Source of the DNA: Cupriavidus sp. U2
GTDB lineage: Bacteria > Pseudomonadota > Gammaproteobacteria > Burkholderiales > Burkholderiaceae
Assembly (NCBI RefSeq): GCF_009663685.2
Contig: NZ_RCOG02000027.1
Location: 204,240-268,239, forward strand
Direction of reading: 5' to 3'
Length of the DNA: 64,000 bases
The position numbers were made by a program, and so were the translations under genes. Below are positions 44,576 to 54,432 of the stretch, piece by piece; position 1 is the first letter of the stretch, and each line of letters opens with the position of its first letter. The notes beneath the pieces are model-generated. The model saw only the letters and a program-made list of their open reading frames with translations, had not been told where the DNA came from and did no database searches.

Positions 44576-47215
44576 ATGACCACACCCGCCGACGTGCATC
44601 ACGCCGACCTCGATCATGCCGGCGTGCCCCGCGCCACGGCGCGGCTGCAACTGCATGCCGGCTTCACCTTTGCCGATGCCGCTACGCTGGTCCCCTATTA
44701 CGCCGGGCTCGGCATCAGCCACCTGTATCTGTCCCCGATCACCGAAGCGCGGCCGGGGTCCACGCACGGCTATGACGTCACCGACTGCACGCGCATCAGC
44801 ACGGCGCTGGGCGGCGAAGACGGCTTTGTGGCGCTGGCCAGCCAGGCGCGCGAAGCCGGCCGGGGCATCGTGCTGGACATCGTGCCCAACCACATGGCCG
44901 CCGACGCCAAGCACAACGCATGGTGGCGCGATGTGCTGGCGCAGGGCGAACGCAGCCCGTTTGCCCACTACTTCGATATCGACTGGCAATCGTCCGACCC
45001 CGCCCTGCGTGGCAAGGTGCTGCTGCCGGTTCTGGGCGACCCGTACTGGCAGGCGCTGGAGTCGGGAGCGCTGATCGTGGAACGCCGCAGCGATGGCCGG
45101 CCGACGCTGCGCTACGGCGACCACGACCTGCCGCTGTCGATACCGGACGGCTCAGCCTTGCCCACCGACGCGCAGGCACTGCACGCGCTGCTGGAACGCC
45201 AGCCCTACCGGCTGGCGTGGTGGCGCACCGGGGCCGCCATGCTGAACTGGCGCCGCTTCTTCGAGATCACGGAACTGGTAGGCGTGCGCCAGGAGTGCGA
45301 GGACGTGTTCGAGGCCACGCACGCGCTGCCGTTCCGGCTGTACCGCGAGGGCTGGATCGACGGGCTGCGCATCGATCATGTGGATGGCCTGGCCGACCCC
45401 GCCGGCTACTGCCGCCGCGTACGCGCGCGCCTGGACACCCTGCGGCCCGGCCGGCCTGCCGCGCTGGCGCGCGCGCATCCCTGGCTGGTCGTCGAGAAGA
45501 TCCTGGGCGAGCGCGAACCGTTGCCGCGCGACTGGCAGGTGGATGGCACCACCGGCTACGACTTCATGGACGAGGTGGGCGCGGTGCTCCACGACCTGCA
45601 CGGCGTGGCCCCGCTGAACATGCTCTGGCTGCAGATCAGCGGCGACGACCGCACGTTTGCCGAACAGGTCCATGCCGGGCGGCATCGCGTGCTGGCCCGC
45701 CATCTGGTCACCGAGGTCGCGTCGCTCTGCGCGCGGCTGCTTGCACGCGCACGCAGCGACATCGCCACGCGCGATCTGTCGCCGCACGCGCTGCAGCATG
45801 CGCTGTCGGCGTTCATGACGGCCATCCCGGTGTACCGCAGCTACTACGTGCCCGGCGACGATGACCGGGACCGCTCGTTCGACGAAGACATGGTGTCGGC
45901 TGCAGCCGATGCCGCGCGCCGCCACCTGGCGCCGGACGAATCGGCCGCGCTCGATTTCATCGTGGCCGCCTTGCACGCCGACGCCCCGCTCGACAGCGCC
46001 GCCGGGCAGCTTCGCACCAAACTCCAACAGCTGATGCCGGCGCTGGCTGCCAAATCCACCGAGGACACCGCGTTCTACCGCTATGGGCGGCTGTTGTCCC
46101 GCAACGAGGTGGGCAGCGATCCGGGCACGCTGGCCATTGCAGCCGAACGCTTTCACCAGCGGATGCAGGCGCGCGCCGATACATGGCCGCACGCCATGCT
46201 GGCCGTATCCACCCATGACCATAAGCGCGGCGAGGATGCGCGGATGCGGCTGGCCGTGCTGAGCGAGTTGCCCGAGGCATGGGCGGACGCCGTGGCCGGC
46301 TGGGAGACGCATCTGGCGCCGCTGCTGGCGGCATCACCCCGGGGCCCCGACGGTATCGACCGCCTGATGCTGTACCAGACGCTGGTGGGCGCATGGCCGG
46401 CCGATCCGCGCGCGCTGGCGTCCGAGGAAAGCCAGCGCGCCTTCGTCGACCGTATCCTGGCCTGGCAACGCAAGGCCATTCGCGAGGCCAAGCGTCACGG
46501 CAGCTGGACCCATCCTGACAGCGAATACGAGAACGCATGCGAGGCGTTTCTGCCCGCCATGGCCATCGGCGGCCCGGAAAGTGTGCTGGAGCGCATCGGC
46601 GCCTTCGCGGCGCGCATCGGCACGGCTGCGGCGCTGAACAGCCTGGCGCAGACGCTATTGCAGCTGACCGCGCCCGGCGTGCCGGACCGCTACCAGGGCA
46701 ATGAAACCTGGGACTTCAGCCTGGTCGATCCCGACAACCGGCGCGCACCCGATTACGCGCGGCTGCAGGCGCAACTGGAATGCCGCGCGGGCTGGCCGCA
46801 CTGGCTTGCGCACTGGCGCGACGGCCGCATCAAGCAGCAACTGATCCGCAGCGTGCTGGCTTTTCGGCGCGATAACCCGGCGCTGTTCGACCGGGGCAGC
46901 TACCGTGCGGTGTCCGTGAGCGGCGATCTGGCCGGGTCCGTGCTGGCGTTTGCACGACAGTGCGGCAACGTGGAAGCCGTGGTGGCCGTGACCCGGCTCG
47001 CCGCGCGCCATGTGGACCCGGCCGTGCCGCGTATCCCACCGCATTGCTGGCACGATACGGGCCTGCATACGGGCGATGGCGGCGGTAGCGGCATCAGTAA
47101 CGGCGACGGCTGGACCGACATCCTGACCGGTCATGCCGTGACATCGCACGCGGGATGGCTGCGTGCCAAGGACGTATTTGCCACGCTGCCCGTGGCGCTG
47201 CTGGTGCGACGCTGA
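44576..47215 (+). CDS. treY: Malto-oligosyltrehalose synthase TreY
   Basis: 879 residues. TreY converts the reducing-end alpha-1,4 bond of maltodextrin into an alpha,alpha-1,1 (trehalose) bond. GH13_26 motifs are ARLQLHAGFTFADA, YLSPITEARPGSTHGYDV, GLRIDHVDGLADP (Asp267), VVEKILGERE (Glu307) and AVSTHDHKRGEDARMRL. It follows treZ by 7 bases with no clear ribosome site of its own, so translation is probably coupled. It ends 9 bases before the convergent surE. Confidence 0.96.
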   Translation: MTTPADVHHADLDHAGVPRATARLQLHAGFTFADAATLVPYYAGLGISHLYLSPITEARPGSTHGYDVTDCTRISTALGGEDGFVALASQAREAGRGIVLDIVPNHMAADAKHNAWWRDVLAQGERSPFAHYFDIDWQSSDPALRGKVLLPVLGDPYWQALESGALIVERRSDGRPTLRYGDHDLPLSIPDGSALPTDAQALHALLERQPYRLAWWRTGAAMLNWRRFFEITELVGVRQECEDVFEATHALPFRLYREGWIDGLRIDHVDGLADPAGYCRRVRARLDTLRPGRPAALARAHPWLVVEKILGEREPLPRDWQVDGTTGYDFMDEVGAVLHDLHGVAPLNMLWLQISGDDRTFAEQVHAGRHRVLARHLVTEVASLCARLLARARSDIATRDLSPHALQHALSAFMTAIPVYRSYYVPGDDDRDRSFDEDMVSAAADAARRHLAPDESAALDFIVAALHADAPLDSAAGQLRTKLQQLMPALAAKSTEDTAFYRYGRLLSRNEVGSDPGTLAIAAERFHQRMQARADTWPHAMLAVSTHDHKRGEDARMRLAVLSELPEAWADAVAGWETHLAPLLAASPRGPDGIDRLMLYQTLVGAWPADPRALASEESQRAFVDRILAWQRKAIREAKRHGSWTHPDSEYENACEAFLPAMAIGGPESVLERIGAFAARIGTAAALNSLAQTLLQLTAPGVPDRYQGNETWDFSLVDPDNRRAPDYARLQAQLECRAGWPHWLAHWRDGRIKQQLIRSVLAFRRDNPALFDRGSYRAVSVSGDLAGSVLAFARQCGNVEAVVAVTRLAARHVDPAVPRIPPHCWHDTGLHTGDGGGSGISNGDGWTDILTGHAVTSHAGWLRAKDVFATLPVALLVRR

Positions 47216-47224
47216 CGGCAGGTG

Positions 47225-48010
47225 CTAACCGAGGGCGGCGGCCAGTTGCGTGGCCAGTTGCGCGGCCGCTTCGTCGTCGGTGCGCTCGAAGCGCAGCGGC
47301 GTGACCGACACCGCGCCCCGCCCCACCACCATCGCTTCGGCATCGTCCACATCGGGCCGGGGGCCGCGCGAGAACTGGAGCCAGTGGTACGGAATGCCGC
47401 GCGGGTCCACATGCGCGCGCACGTCGATGGCCTTGACCAGCCCCATGCCCTGGCGCGACACCACCAGCGGGCCGGCGTGCTCCGCTTCGACATCGGGAAA
47501 ATTCACGTTGAGGCACGCCCCTTCCGACCAACCTGTCGCCAGCAGGCGGCGGATCACATCCGGCGCCAGCGCGCGCGACGTCTGCCATTTCACTGCATCG
47601 CGATCGGTGAACACCTGGCTCAGCGCGATGGAACCGATGCCGAGCAGCATGCCGGTCATGGCGGCGCCCACCGTGCCGGAGAACACGGTTTCCAGCCCGA
47701 GGTTGCCGCCCCGGTTGATGCCGGACAGCACCAGATCGGGCGGCGCGTCGCGCATGAGATGGCGCGCGGCCATCACCACGCAGTCACCCGGCGTGCCGCT
47801 GATGCCGAAGCGGCGCGGGCCATGTCCGGTCACGCGCAGCGGCGCGTGCAGGCTGATCGAGTGCGACGTGCCGCTCTGGTCGTGATCCGGGGCGACGATC
47901 CACACCTCCCGGGCCAGCGTGGCCGCCACCTGCTCCAGCACGGCAAGGCCGGGTGCCTCGATGCCATCGTCATTGGTCAGCAGCACACGGTCGACTACGA
48001 AATCGGACAT
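47225..48010 (-). CDS. surE: 5'/3'-nucleotidase SurE
   Basis: 261 residues. SurE dephosphorylates nucleoside monophosphates and is a survival protein. The N-terminal LLTNDDGIEAPGL (metal-binding Asp pair), APDHDQSGTSHSI and LVLSGINRGGNLG match the family. It is convergent with treY and has no obvious functional link to the trehalose genes. This is probably a second SurE, since the usual copy lies beside pcm/rpoS in relatives; that cannot be checked here. Confidence 0.94.
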   Translation of the reverse strand: MSDFVVDRVLLTNDDGIEAPGLAVLEQVAATLAREVWIVAPDHDQSGTSHSISLHAPLRVTGHGPRRFGISGTPGDCVVMAARHLMRDAPPDLVLSGINRGGNLGLETVFSGTVGAAMTGMLLGIGSIALSQVFTDRDAVKWQTSRALAPDVIRRLLATGWSEGACLNVNFPDVEAEHAGPLVVSRQGMGLVKAIDVRAHVDPRGIPYHWLQFSRGPRPDVDDAEAMVVGRGAVSVTPLRFERTDDEAAAQLATQLAAALG

Positions 48011-48107
48011 GGGGGCACTCTTTGGAGGACGAATGAACGGCCCCTACTGTATCGCAACCATGCCCGCCCCCGTGGCTGCGCGATGGCCCGGGATGCCTCG
48101 TTGAAGC

Positions 48108-48137
48108 AAAAATACGCCCGCATCGCCGGATGCGGGC
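48108..48137 (-). terminator. Rho-independent terminator after the 48153 gene
   Basis: GCCCGCATC/GATGCGGGC form a perfect 9-bp stem with a 4-base loop (48116-48137). Read on the minus strand it is followed after three bases by TTTTT. It ends the transcript of the small unknown gene at 48153-48560. Confidence 0.75.
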
Positions 48138-48152
48138 ATGGCCGTCGCAGCC

Positions 48153-48560
48153 TTAGTGCAGGCGGTGCGCGTCGCTGTCCAGTGCCCGCTCTGCCGCGTC
48201 GCCGGTGGCGCCGCGATAGTAGAGATGGACGCCGATGGCCAGCGAATCGTGACGGATTTCATGCAGAGCACGCCACGCCTGCACGGGGTCCTTGAAGACC
48301 AGATAGTGCGCCTCGCGTTCCACCAGCGCGGCCACCTCGTGCAGCCCGTGGTTGTGCAGTGCGCCGACCAGGTGATCCAGACTGCGATGCGTGCGGGCGT
48401 CCGTACGCGGATAGAGCATGTGCAGCACGGCAACCGGCGAAGCCGCCGGCTGGGCGGTGAACGCGGCAACGATGTCCTGATGATGGATGGCCGTGACGGC
48501 ATCGTCATTGGCCTGCGTGTGGAAGGACTGAAGTCCTGCGTCGAGGGTCGTGTTGTTCAT
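48153..48560 (-). CDS. Hypothetical protein
   Basis: 135 residues that I do not recognise. An excellent AGGAGGTG site precedes the ATG and a terminator follows the stop, so it is a real single-gene unit. It is His-rich, soluble and probably helical (ARTHRSLDHLVGALHNHGLHEVAALVE). No signal peptide and no metal-binding pattern that I can name. Confidence 0.75.
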   Translation of the reverse strand: MNNTTLDAGLQSFHTQANDDAVTAIHHQDIVAAFTAQPAASPVAVLHMLYPRTDARTHRSLDHLVGALHNHGLHEVAALVEREAHYLVFKDPVQAWRALHEIRHDSLAIGVHLYYRGATGDAAERALDSDAHRLH

Positions 48561-48784
48561 CTCAGCACCTCCTGGTCAAAATCTGAACGACAGTGGTGCA
48601 AAGATAGGGGATATTTGACGCGCCGCAATACGCGTTTCTCGCAACAGTGAATTCCAGCTATTCCGCCGAACGGAACGCGGGGCAGGTTGTCCATGGATCG
48701 CATTTCTTTCGAGCAGCTTTCCACAGGCTTTCAGTTGGCTTTCGCCGCTGCCCCACGCACGGCGCAGCGGCAGCGACTTACCCG

Positions 48785-49792
48785 TTATTCGAACGGACGC
48801 GGCTTCGGCGTCTTGTCGTTCGAAGGCGGCAGGATGGGCAGCGTCAGGCGCGGCTGATCGCCCGTCAGCGTATGCAGGAAGGCCACGATATCGGCGTTTT
48901 CCTCCGCCGTGAACTTGCGTCCGAGTTGCAGACGCCCCATCACGTCCACCGCCTCGGTCAGCGTCGCCGCCTCGCCGTCGTGGAAGTACGGATACGTCAA
49001 TGCCACGTTGCGCAACGTGGGCACCTTGAAGCTGAAGCGGTCGGCGTCCTTCCCCGTCACGCCGGCCCGGCCTTCGGACGGGTTTTTCGTCTTGTAGGGC
49101 TCGATCAGGCCCATCTTCTGGAACGACCCACCGCCCAGGTTCGGACCGTTGTGGCAGGCCACGCAGCCGGACGACTTGAACAGCTGGTAGCCGCGCAGTT
49201 CCTGCGCGTCGATGGCCGTCTTGTTGCCTTTCAGCCATTTGTCGAAGCGGGCATTCGGCGTGACCAGCGTCTCTTCGAACGCGGCGATGGCCAGCGTGAT
49301 CTCGTTCATCGTCAGCTTGCCGGATGGGAACACCTTGCGAAACTCGGCCCGGTATTCGGGAATGGATTTCACGGTGTCGACGGCCAGGTCATGCGTAAAG
49401 GCCATCTCGATCGGATTGGCAATGGGCCCGTGCGCCTGCTCCTGCAGGTCCTTGGCGCGGCCGTCCCAGAACTGTACGAAGTTCAGGCTCGAATTGAGGA
49501 CGGTGGGCGAATTGAGCAGTCCCTTGTTCCATTTGTCGCCGATGGACGTCTTCAGGTTGTCCGAGCCGCCCATGCTGAGGTTGTGGCACGAATTGCAGGA
49601 AATAAAGCCCGAGCGCGACAGGCGCGGATCGAACCAGAGTTTTGCGCCCAGGGCCACGCGGGCCGGGTCCTTGATCTTTGCGGGTTCGATGGGTTGTACG
49701 GGTTCGGCCGGCTGCGACGTGGCGGACGCCACGCCGGCGGCGATCGATGCCGTGATCCACAGCAGTGCTGGTAGGAATTGTCTGAGCTTCAT
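48785..49792 (-). CDS. Di-heme cytochrome c peroxidase
   Basis: 335 residues. The signal peptide (MKLRQFLPALLWITASIAAGVASA) directs it to the periplasm. Two c-type heme sites are seen: CNSCH (66-70) and CVACH (210-214), with the MauG/CcpA-type segments RVALGAKLWFDPRLSRSG, LRNVALTYPYFHDG and DVMGRLQLGRKFTAEENADIVAFLHTL. It reduces hydrogen peroxide with electrons from cytochrome c. ATG 49792 has GGAG upstream; the in-frame extension to 49897 is not needed. No partner gene is adjacent. Confidence 0.94.
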   Translation of the reverse strand: MKLRQFLPALLWITASIAAGVASATSQPAEPVQPIEPAKIKDPARVALGAKLWFDPRLSRSGFISCNSCHNLSMGGSDNLKTSIGDKWNKGLLNSPTVLNSSLNFVQFWDGRAKDLQEQAHGPIANPIEMAFTHDLAVDTVKSIPEYRAEFRKVFPSGKLTMNEITLAIAAFEETLVTPNARFDKWLKGNKTAIDAQELRGYQLFKSSGCVACHNGPNLGGGSFQKMGLIEPYKTKNPSEGRAGVTGKDADRFSFKVPTLRNVALTYPYFHDGEAATLTEAVDVMGRLQLGRKFTAEENADIVAFLHTLTGDQPRLTLPILPPSNDKTPKPRPFE

Positions 49793-50023
49793 GGGAGGAC
49801 TCCGAATTTCTTTGGACCGCTCCGGCATCACCGATGCATTGGAACGGGCTCTCGGATTAGGCTCCCATGGCCTGTGGCTTACCCTGACGGGCATCAATGC
49901 CGCCCTGAAAGCCGACGGAAAGGTGCCCTCGCATATCCATACACGATCTTCTTCGTTGGCGCAGTGTTGCGCGCGCCCTACGATCTCGTCTTTGCCCTTT
50001 GGGAATTCGCGGCCTGGCCAGCG

Positions 50024-50890
50024 TCAGGCGCTGGCCAGGCCGCGTTGCAAGGCCGTTTTGAGCATCGAGAAGACATGTCGCGCCACAGGATTGACCGCAT
50101 TGGGACGCGCCCACAGGTAGTACGTGACATCGGGCAGCCGTGGCAGGCCATCGCTTTCGCCCAGGATGCGCATGTCGGCCTGCAGCAGGTCGATGCTGCG
50201 CGCCGTGATGCCCAGGCCGGCGCGCAACGCCGCCTTGATGCCGATCAGGCTCGGCGCCAGATAGGCGATGCGCCACGGCACGCCGGCCTGCGTCAGCGAT
50301 TCCAGCGACAGCTTGCGGAACAGGCTTGGCTCGTCGGCAAGGATCAGCGGCACCGCCGTGCCACGCTCATAGACAAAATCGGCCGCACAGACCCAGATGG
50401 TGGGCGTGGTACGCAGCACGATGCCTTCGAGCGCGCTGTCCTCGCGCGTGGAAACGGTCAGGTCGATCTCGCCGCGCCGCAGCGACTCCATCAGGAACGG
50501 GCTGCGGCCGACATGGATCTCCAGTCGCAGGGCCGGCGACGACCGCGCAATATGCGACAGCAGCACCGGCAGGATGGTGTCGGCCACGTCGTGCGGCGCA
50601 CCAATGCGCAGCGAACCCGTCAGGTCGCCCTCGCGCAACACCCGCAGCGCCTCGTCGTTGGTGCTCAGCAGTTGCCGCGCATACTCGAGCAGCTTCTTGC
50701 CATGCCGCGTGAACTGCTTGCTGCGGCCCTGCCGCTCGAACAGCGGCAGGTCGAGCTGCTCTTCCAGCCGCTGCATCTGCTGGGTCACCGCCGACTGGGT
50801 ACGCTGGACGGCCTCGGCGGCCGCCCCGAACGTATCGTGATCCGCAATGGCTACCAGCGTGCGCAGCAAGTCGAGGTCAAGGTTTCGCAT
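50024..50890 (-). CDS. LysR family transcriptional regulator
   Basis: 288 residues. The N-terminal winged HTH ([33 protein letters not shown]) is followed by a LysR substrate domain ([20 protein letters not shown]). It is divergent from the cysteine-dioxygenase-like gene, and a palindrome with T-N11-A character lies 2-18 bases upstream of its own start. It probably controls the sulfur-themed genes to its right. The co-inducer is unknown. Confidence 0.92.
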   Translation of the reverse strand: MRNLDLDLLRTLVAIADHDTFGAAAEAVQRTQSAVTQQMQRLEEQLDLPLFERQGRSKQFTRHGKKLLEYARQLLSTNDEALRVLREGDLTGSLRIGAPHDVADTILPVLLSHIARSSPALRLEIHVGRSPFLMESLRRGEIDLTVSTREDSALEGIVLRTTPTIWVCAADFVYERGTAVPLILADEPSLFRKLSLESLTQAGVPWRIAYLAPSLIGIKAALRAGLGITARSIDLLQADMRILGESDGLPRLPDVTYYLWARPNAVNPVARHVFSMLKTALQRGLASA

Positions 50891-50891
50891 T

Positions 50892-50908
50892 CATTAGCGA
50901 CGCTAATG
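50892..50908. promoter_or_regulatory. LysR-type operator candidate
   Basis: CATTAGC-GAC-GCTAATG is a 17-base element with perfect 7-base arms. It contains the T-N11-A arrangement typical of LysR boxes and sits in the divergent intergenic region, next to the regulator start codon. A half-site CATTAAG follows near 50922. Confidence 0.6.
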
Positions 50909-51015
50909 GATTTTCGTCGCGCATTAAGTGGTTTTCAGAACAGGTGTTCATTACAGTGAAACACGAAGCACCGTTCTACCCCCGAAAAACAGAGATTGCA
51001 AGGATTGATCGCACC

Positions 51016-51603
51016 ATGTCCCTCGCAGCACAGCGCCAGTCCGCCGTTGGCGACACCATCGAATGCATTAGAAACATTGTAGACAAGGGCGGCGTGACGC
51101 GCGCCAGCCTGGCTGAAGTGCTACCCCTCGTGGAAGACCTGGCCGCCCGCACCGAACTGTGGAGTGAAGCCGACTATCCGCCGCCCGAGGCCAACGAGCG
51201 TCAGGCCCGCTACCTGATTGCCGAAGACCCGGACCAGACCTACGCGCTGTACCTGAACGTCATGCGGCCTGGCAAGCGTATTCCGCCGCACAACCACACC
51301 ACCTGGGCCTGCGTGGCCGGCGTGAGCGGCGTGGAGGTCAACGACGTCTACGTGCGCACCGACGACGGCAGCCAGGCCGGCGTGGGCACGCTGGAACATT
51401 CGCACACCGTGGAAGTGGGCCCACGCCACGGCATCGCCCTGCTGCCCGACGACATCCATTCGGTGGAAATCCGCGGCGATGCCGTCATCCGTCACCTGCA
51501 CATGTACGGTCGCGCGCTGGAAACGCTGACCGAACGGCTGACGTTCGACCTCGAGACCGGACGCTGCCAGATCATGAACATGGGCGTCCAGACCCGCCGC
51601 TAA
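51016..51603 (+). CDS. Cysteine dioxygenase family protein (thiol dioxygenase cupin)
   Basis: 195 residues. The cupin iron ligands are His92 and His94 (PHNHTTW) and His148 (DDIHSVEI). Family members oxidise cysteine or related thiols such as 3-mercaptopropionate to sulfinates with O2. AAGGA precedes ATG 51016; the longer frame from 50944 is less likely. It is the first gene after the LysR gene and precedes a rhodanese, which supports a thiol-oxidation role. The exact thiol cannot be told from the sequence. Confidence 0.88.
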   Translation: MSLAAQRQSAVGDTIECIRNIVDKGGVTRASLAEVLPLVEDLAARTELWSEADYPPPEANERQARYLIAEDPDQTYALYLNVMRPGKRIPPHNHTTWACVAGVSGVEVNDVYVRTDDGSQAGVGTLEHSHTVEVGPRHGIALLPDDIHSVEIRGDAVIRHLHMYGRALETLTERLTFDLETGRCQIMNMGVQTRR

Positions 51604-51705
51604 GCCACACCTGACCGGGGCCGCCGAGCGCGCCCCGCCAACTCCTGAATCGAAGCCGACTCCTCGCTCCTGCGGCGAGGATGGCCCCCTTTTTGCCCAA
51701 TATTC

Positions 51706-53319
51706 ATGACCCAGCCCACCTACACCGCCGTCGATGCCGTCACCCTGAAGGGCTGGCTGCACGATGCCGACGAAATCGCGCTGTTCGACGTCCGCGAGCA
51801 CGGCCAGTATGGCGAGGGCCATCCGTTCTATGCCGTACCGATGCCCTACAGCCGGCTGGAACTCGATGTCGGCCGGCTGGCCCCGCGCACCGATGCCCGC
51901 ATCGTGCTGGCCGACGACGGCGATGGCGTGGCGCAGGCCGCCGCGGCGGCGCTGGCATCGCTCGGCTATACGAACCTTTTCGTGCTCGACGGCGGCATGC
52001 CGGCCTGGCGCGCCGCCGGCTATACGCTGTTTGCGGGGGTCAATGTTCCGTCGAAGACCTTCGGCGAACTGGCCGAGCACCACTACCACACGCCGCGCGT
52101 GACCGCGCAGGAGCTGGCCGCGATGCAGGCCGGTCCCCAGGCGCCGGTCGTGCTCGACGGACGCCCGGCCAGCGAATTCCGCAAGATGAACATCCCGGGC
52201 GCGATCTGCTGCCCCAACGGCGAGCTGGCCTATCGCCTGCGCGACCTGGTGCCCGACAGCACCACCCCGATCGTCATCAACTGCGCGGGCCGCACGCGCA
52301 GCATCATCGGCGCCCAGTCCCTGATCAACTTCGGCGTCGCCAATCCTGTCTACGCGCTCGAAAACGGCACGCAGGGCTGGTACCTGAACGATTTCCCGCT
52401 CGAACACGGCGGCACCGCGCGTTATCCCGACAATGGCCTGCCGCGGGACATCGACGCCGCCCGCAACGCCGCCCAGGCGCTGACGCAACGCTTCGACGTC
52501 CCCCACATCGACGCCGCCCAGGCCAAGGCATGGCTGGCTGACACGACGCGCACCACATTCCTGTGCGACGTGCGCACCGCCGAGGAATTCGCCGCCCAGA
52601 CGCTGCCCGGCGCACAGCACACGCCCGGCGGCCAGTTGATCCAGGCTACCGACCAGTACGTTGGCATCCGCCGCGCCCGGCTGGTGCTGTTCGATGCCGA
52701 AGGCGTACGCGCCCCGGTGGTGGCCAGCTGGCTGCGCCAGATGGGCCATGACGCCGTCGTGCTCGAAGGCGGCCTGCAGGCCGGCCAGGCCGCCGGCGTA
52801 CGCGCCCCCCAGGGCCCGACCCATGAAGTGACCGCACTGCCGGGCACATCCGCTGCGCAGCTGGCCGCGGGTCTGGCCGACCAGTCGATGCTGGCGCTGG
52901 ACCTGCGCGGCAGCATGGCCTACCGCGCCGGACATGTCGCCGGGGCGCGCTGGTCCATCCGGTCCCGCCTGGCGCAGGACCTGCGCGGCGTGCCGCACGA
53001 CACCACGCTGGTGCTGATCGGCGATGCCGATGGCGACGATCCCGCCGAGCTGGCCGTAGCCGATCTGCGCGCGCTGGGCTTCCGCGATCTGCGCCGGCTG
53101 CAGGGCGGCTTTGCGGCCTGGCGCGATGCCGGCCATGCGGTGCGCCAGGGCACCGACACGCTGCCCGACGCGCGCTGCATCGACTACCTGTTTTTCGTAC
53201 ATGACCGCCACGACGGCAACAAGGCCGCCGCGCGCCAGTACCTGGCCTGGGAAACGGGCCTGATCGCCCAGCTCGACGCGCAGGAACTGGCCACGTTCCG
53301 CTTCCCGCCTGCCGGCTGA
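51706..53319 (+). CDS. Four-domain rhodanese-like sulfurtransferase
   Basis: 537 residues made of four rhodanese-like repeats (about 1-110, 130-235, 265-360 and 375-490) plus a C-terminal helical tail. Only the second keeps the catalytic loop, with Cys193 in INCAGRTRS. The equivalent loops in domains 1, 3 and 4 read LADDGDG, LFDAEG and LIGDADG and lack cysteine. It moves sulfane sulfur from a donor to an acceptor. Lying directly after the thiol dioxygenase gene, it likely works on the same sulfur pool. It has no signal peptide. Confidence 0.9.
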   Translation: MTQPTYTAVDAVTLKGWLHDADEIALFDVREHGQYGEGHPFYAVPMPYSRLELDVGRLAPRTDARIVLADDGDGVAQAAAAALASLGYTNLFVLDGGMPAWRAAGYTLFAGVNVPSKTFGELAEHHYHTPRVTAQELAAMQAGPQAPVVLDGRPASEFRKMNIPGAICCPNGELAYRLRDLVPDSTTPIVINCAGRTRSIIGAQSLINFGVANPVYALENGTQGWYLNDFPLEHGGTARYPDNGLPRDIDAARNAAQALTQRFDVPHIDAAQAKAWLADTTRTTFLCDVRTAEEFAAQTLPGAQHTPGGQLIQATDQYVGIRRARLVLFDAEGVRAPVVASWLRQMGHDAVVLEGGLQAGQAAGVRAPQGPTHEVTALPGTSAAQLAAGLADQSMLALDLRGSMAYRAGHVAGARWSIRSRLAQDLRGVPHDTTLVLIGDADGDDPAELAVADLRALGFRDLRRLQGGFAAWRDAGHAVRQGTDTLPDARCIDYLFFVHDRHDGNKAAARQYLAWETGLIAQLDAQELATFRFPPAG

Positions 53320-53374
53320 TTGCCACCCGCGCCAGTCCACTTTCCACCTGCCATAGAAGAACGAGGTCGCCCCC

Positions 53375-54391
53375 ATGTCCCGTCCGATGTCATCCCGCCT
53401 GTCGTCACGTCTTGCGCAGTACCTGGTTGCCGTATGCACCGTCACGCTGTCCGCCGCCGCCCCGGCGCAGCAGCCCATGGCACCCGTCAACGGATTTCCG
53501 TCGCAGCCGCTGCGGATCGTCTCGCCGTTCCCGGCCGGCGGCGGCAACGATGCCGTGACCCGCGTGGTGGCCACGCGGCTGTCGCAGGTACTGGGCCAGA
53601 GCGCCGTGACCGACAACCGGGGCGGCGCGGGCGGCAACATCGGCACGCGCTACGTGGCCGAGGCCAAGCCCGACGGCTATACGGTGCTGACCTCGCAGGT
53701 GTCGATCATGGCCGTCAACCCGACGCTGTACCGCGCGCCCGGCTTCGATCCGGTCAAGCAGTTCATCCCGGTCACGCAGATCAACGCGGCGCCGCTGGCC
53801 ATCGTGGTATCGGCCAACGCCCCGTGGAAGACCTTCGAGGAACTGGCCGCGCAGGCCAGGGCGCAGCCGAACCGGATCACGTTCGCCACGCCCGGCAACG
53901 GCACGCTGTCGCACCTGGTGGGCGTGGTGCTCGACAAGGACAGCCAGGTTTCGCTCCAGCACGTGCCCTACAAGGGCGCGGGTCCGGCCATCAACGACCT
54001 GCTTGGCGGGCAGGTGGACGTGCTGATCACGTCCACCTCGTCGGTGTCCAGTTTCATCCAGACCGGCCGCATGCGTGCGCTGGCCGTCACCAGCCCGCGC
54101 CGTCTCGGGGTATTCACCAAGGTGCCGACTCTTGAAGAGCTGGGCTATCGCAATGCACGCTTCGAGGACTGGTACGGCTTCTTCGTACCGGCCGGCACGT
54201 CGCCGGAACGCGTTGCGCTGCTGAACCGCGCCATCGTGCAGGTGCTGCAGATGCCCGAGGTGGTGAAGACCATCAACGAAGGCGGCAGCGACGTGGTCGC
54301 CAACAGCTCCGAGGCGTTTGCCGCGCAGATGAAGCAGGACATTGCCCGCTGGTCGCAGATCGTCAAGCTGTCCGGCGCGCACGTGGACTGA
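53375..54391 (+). CDS. Bug-type (TctC) periplasmic binding protein, copy 1
   Basis: 338 residues. A signal peptide (hydrophobic stretch YLVAVCTVTLSAAAPAQ) is followed by a TctC fold with LRIVSPFPAGGGNDAVTR, NRGGAGGNIGTRYVA, QHVPYKGAGPAINDLLGGQVD and GYGFF-like YGFFVPAGTSPE. Bug proteins bind small carboxylates or amino-acid derivatives in the periplasm. No TctA/TctB membrane genes are here, as is usual for orphan Bug genes in Burkholderiales. The ligand is unknown; context suggests an organosulfur acid. Confidence 0.92.
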   Translation: MSRPMSSRLSSRLAQYLVAVCTVTLSAAAPAQQPMAPVNGFPSQPLRIVSPFPAGGGNDAVTRVVATRLSQVLGQSAVTDNRGGAGGNIGTRYVAEAKPDGYTVLTSQVSIMAVNPTLYRAPGFDPVKQFIPVTQINAAPLAIVVSANAPWKTFEELAAQARAQPNRITFATPGNGTLSHLVGVVLDKDSQVSLQHVPYKGAGPAINDLLGGQVDVLITSTSSVSSFIQTGRMRALAVTSPRRLGVFTKVPTLEELGYRNARFEDWYGFFVPAGTSPERVALLNRAIVQVLQMPEVVKTINEGGSDVVANSSEAFAAQMKQDIARWSQIVKLSGAHVD

Positions 54392-54432
54392 TCGACCGGT
54401 GCAGGCACGCGCCTTGCGACCCCTCACACAAC

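Noticed and set aside
49793-50023. Gap between the cytochrome c peroxidase and LysR genes, examined for a small gene
   Set aside because: No frame with codon bias, no ribosome site and no terminator that I can support.
51121-53646. 841-codon antisense frame over the dioxygenase and rhodanese genes
   Set aside because: No ribosome site and no recognisable domain; the sense genes have clear motifs.
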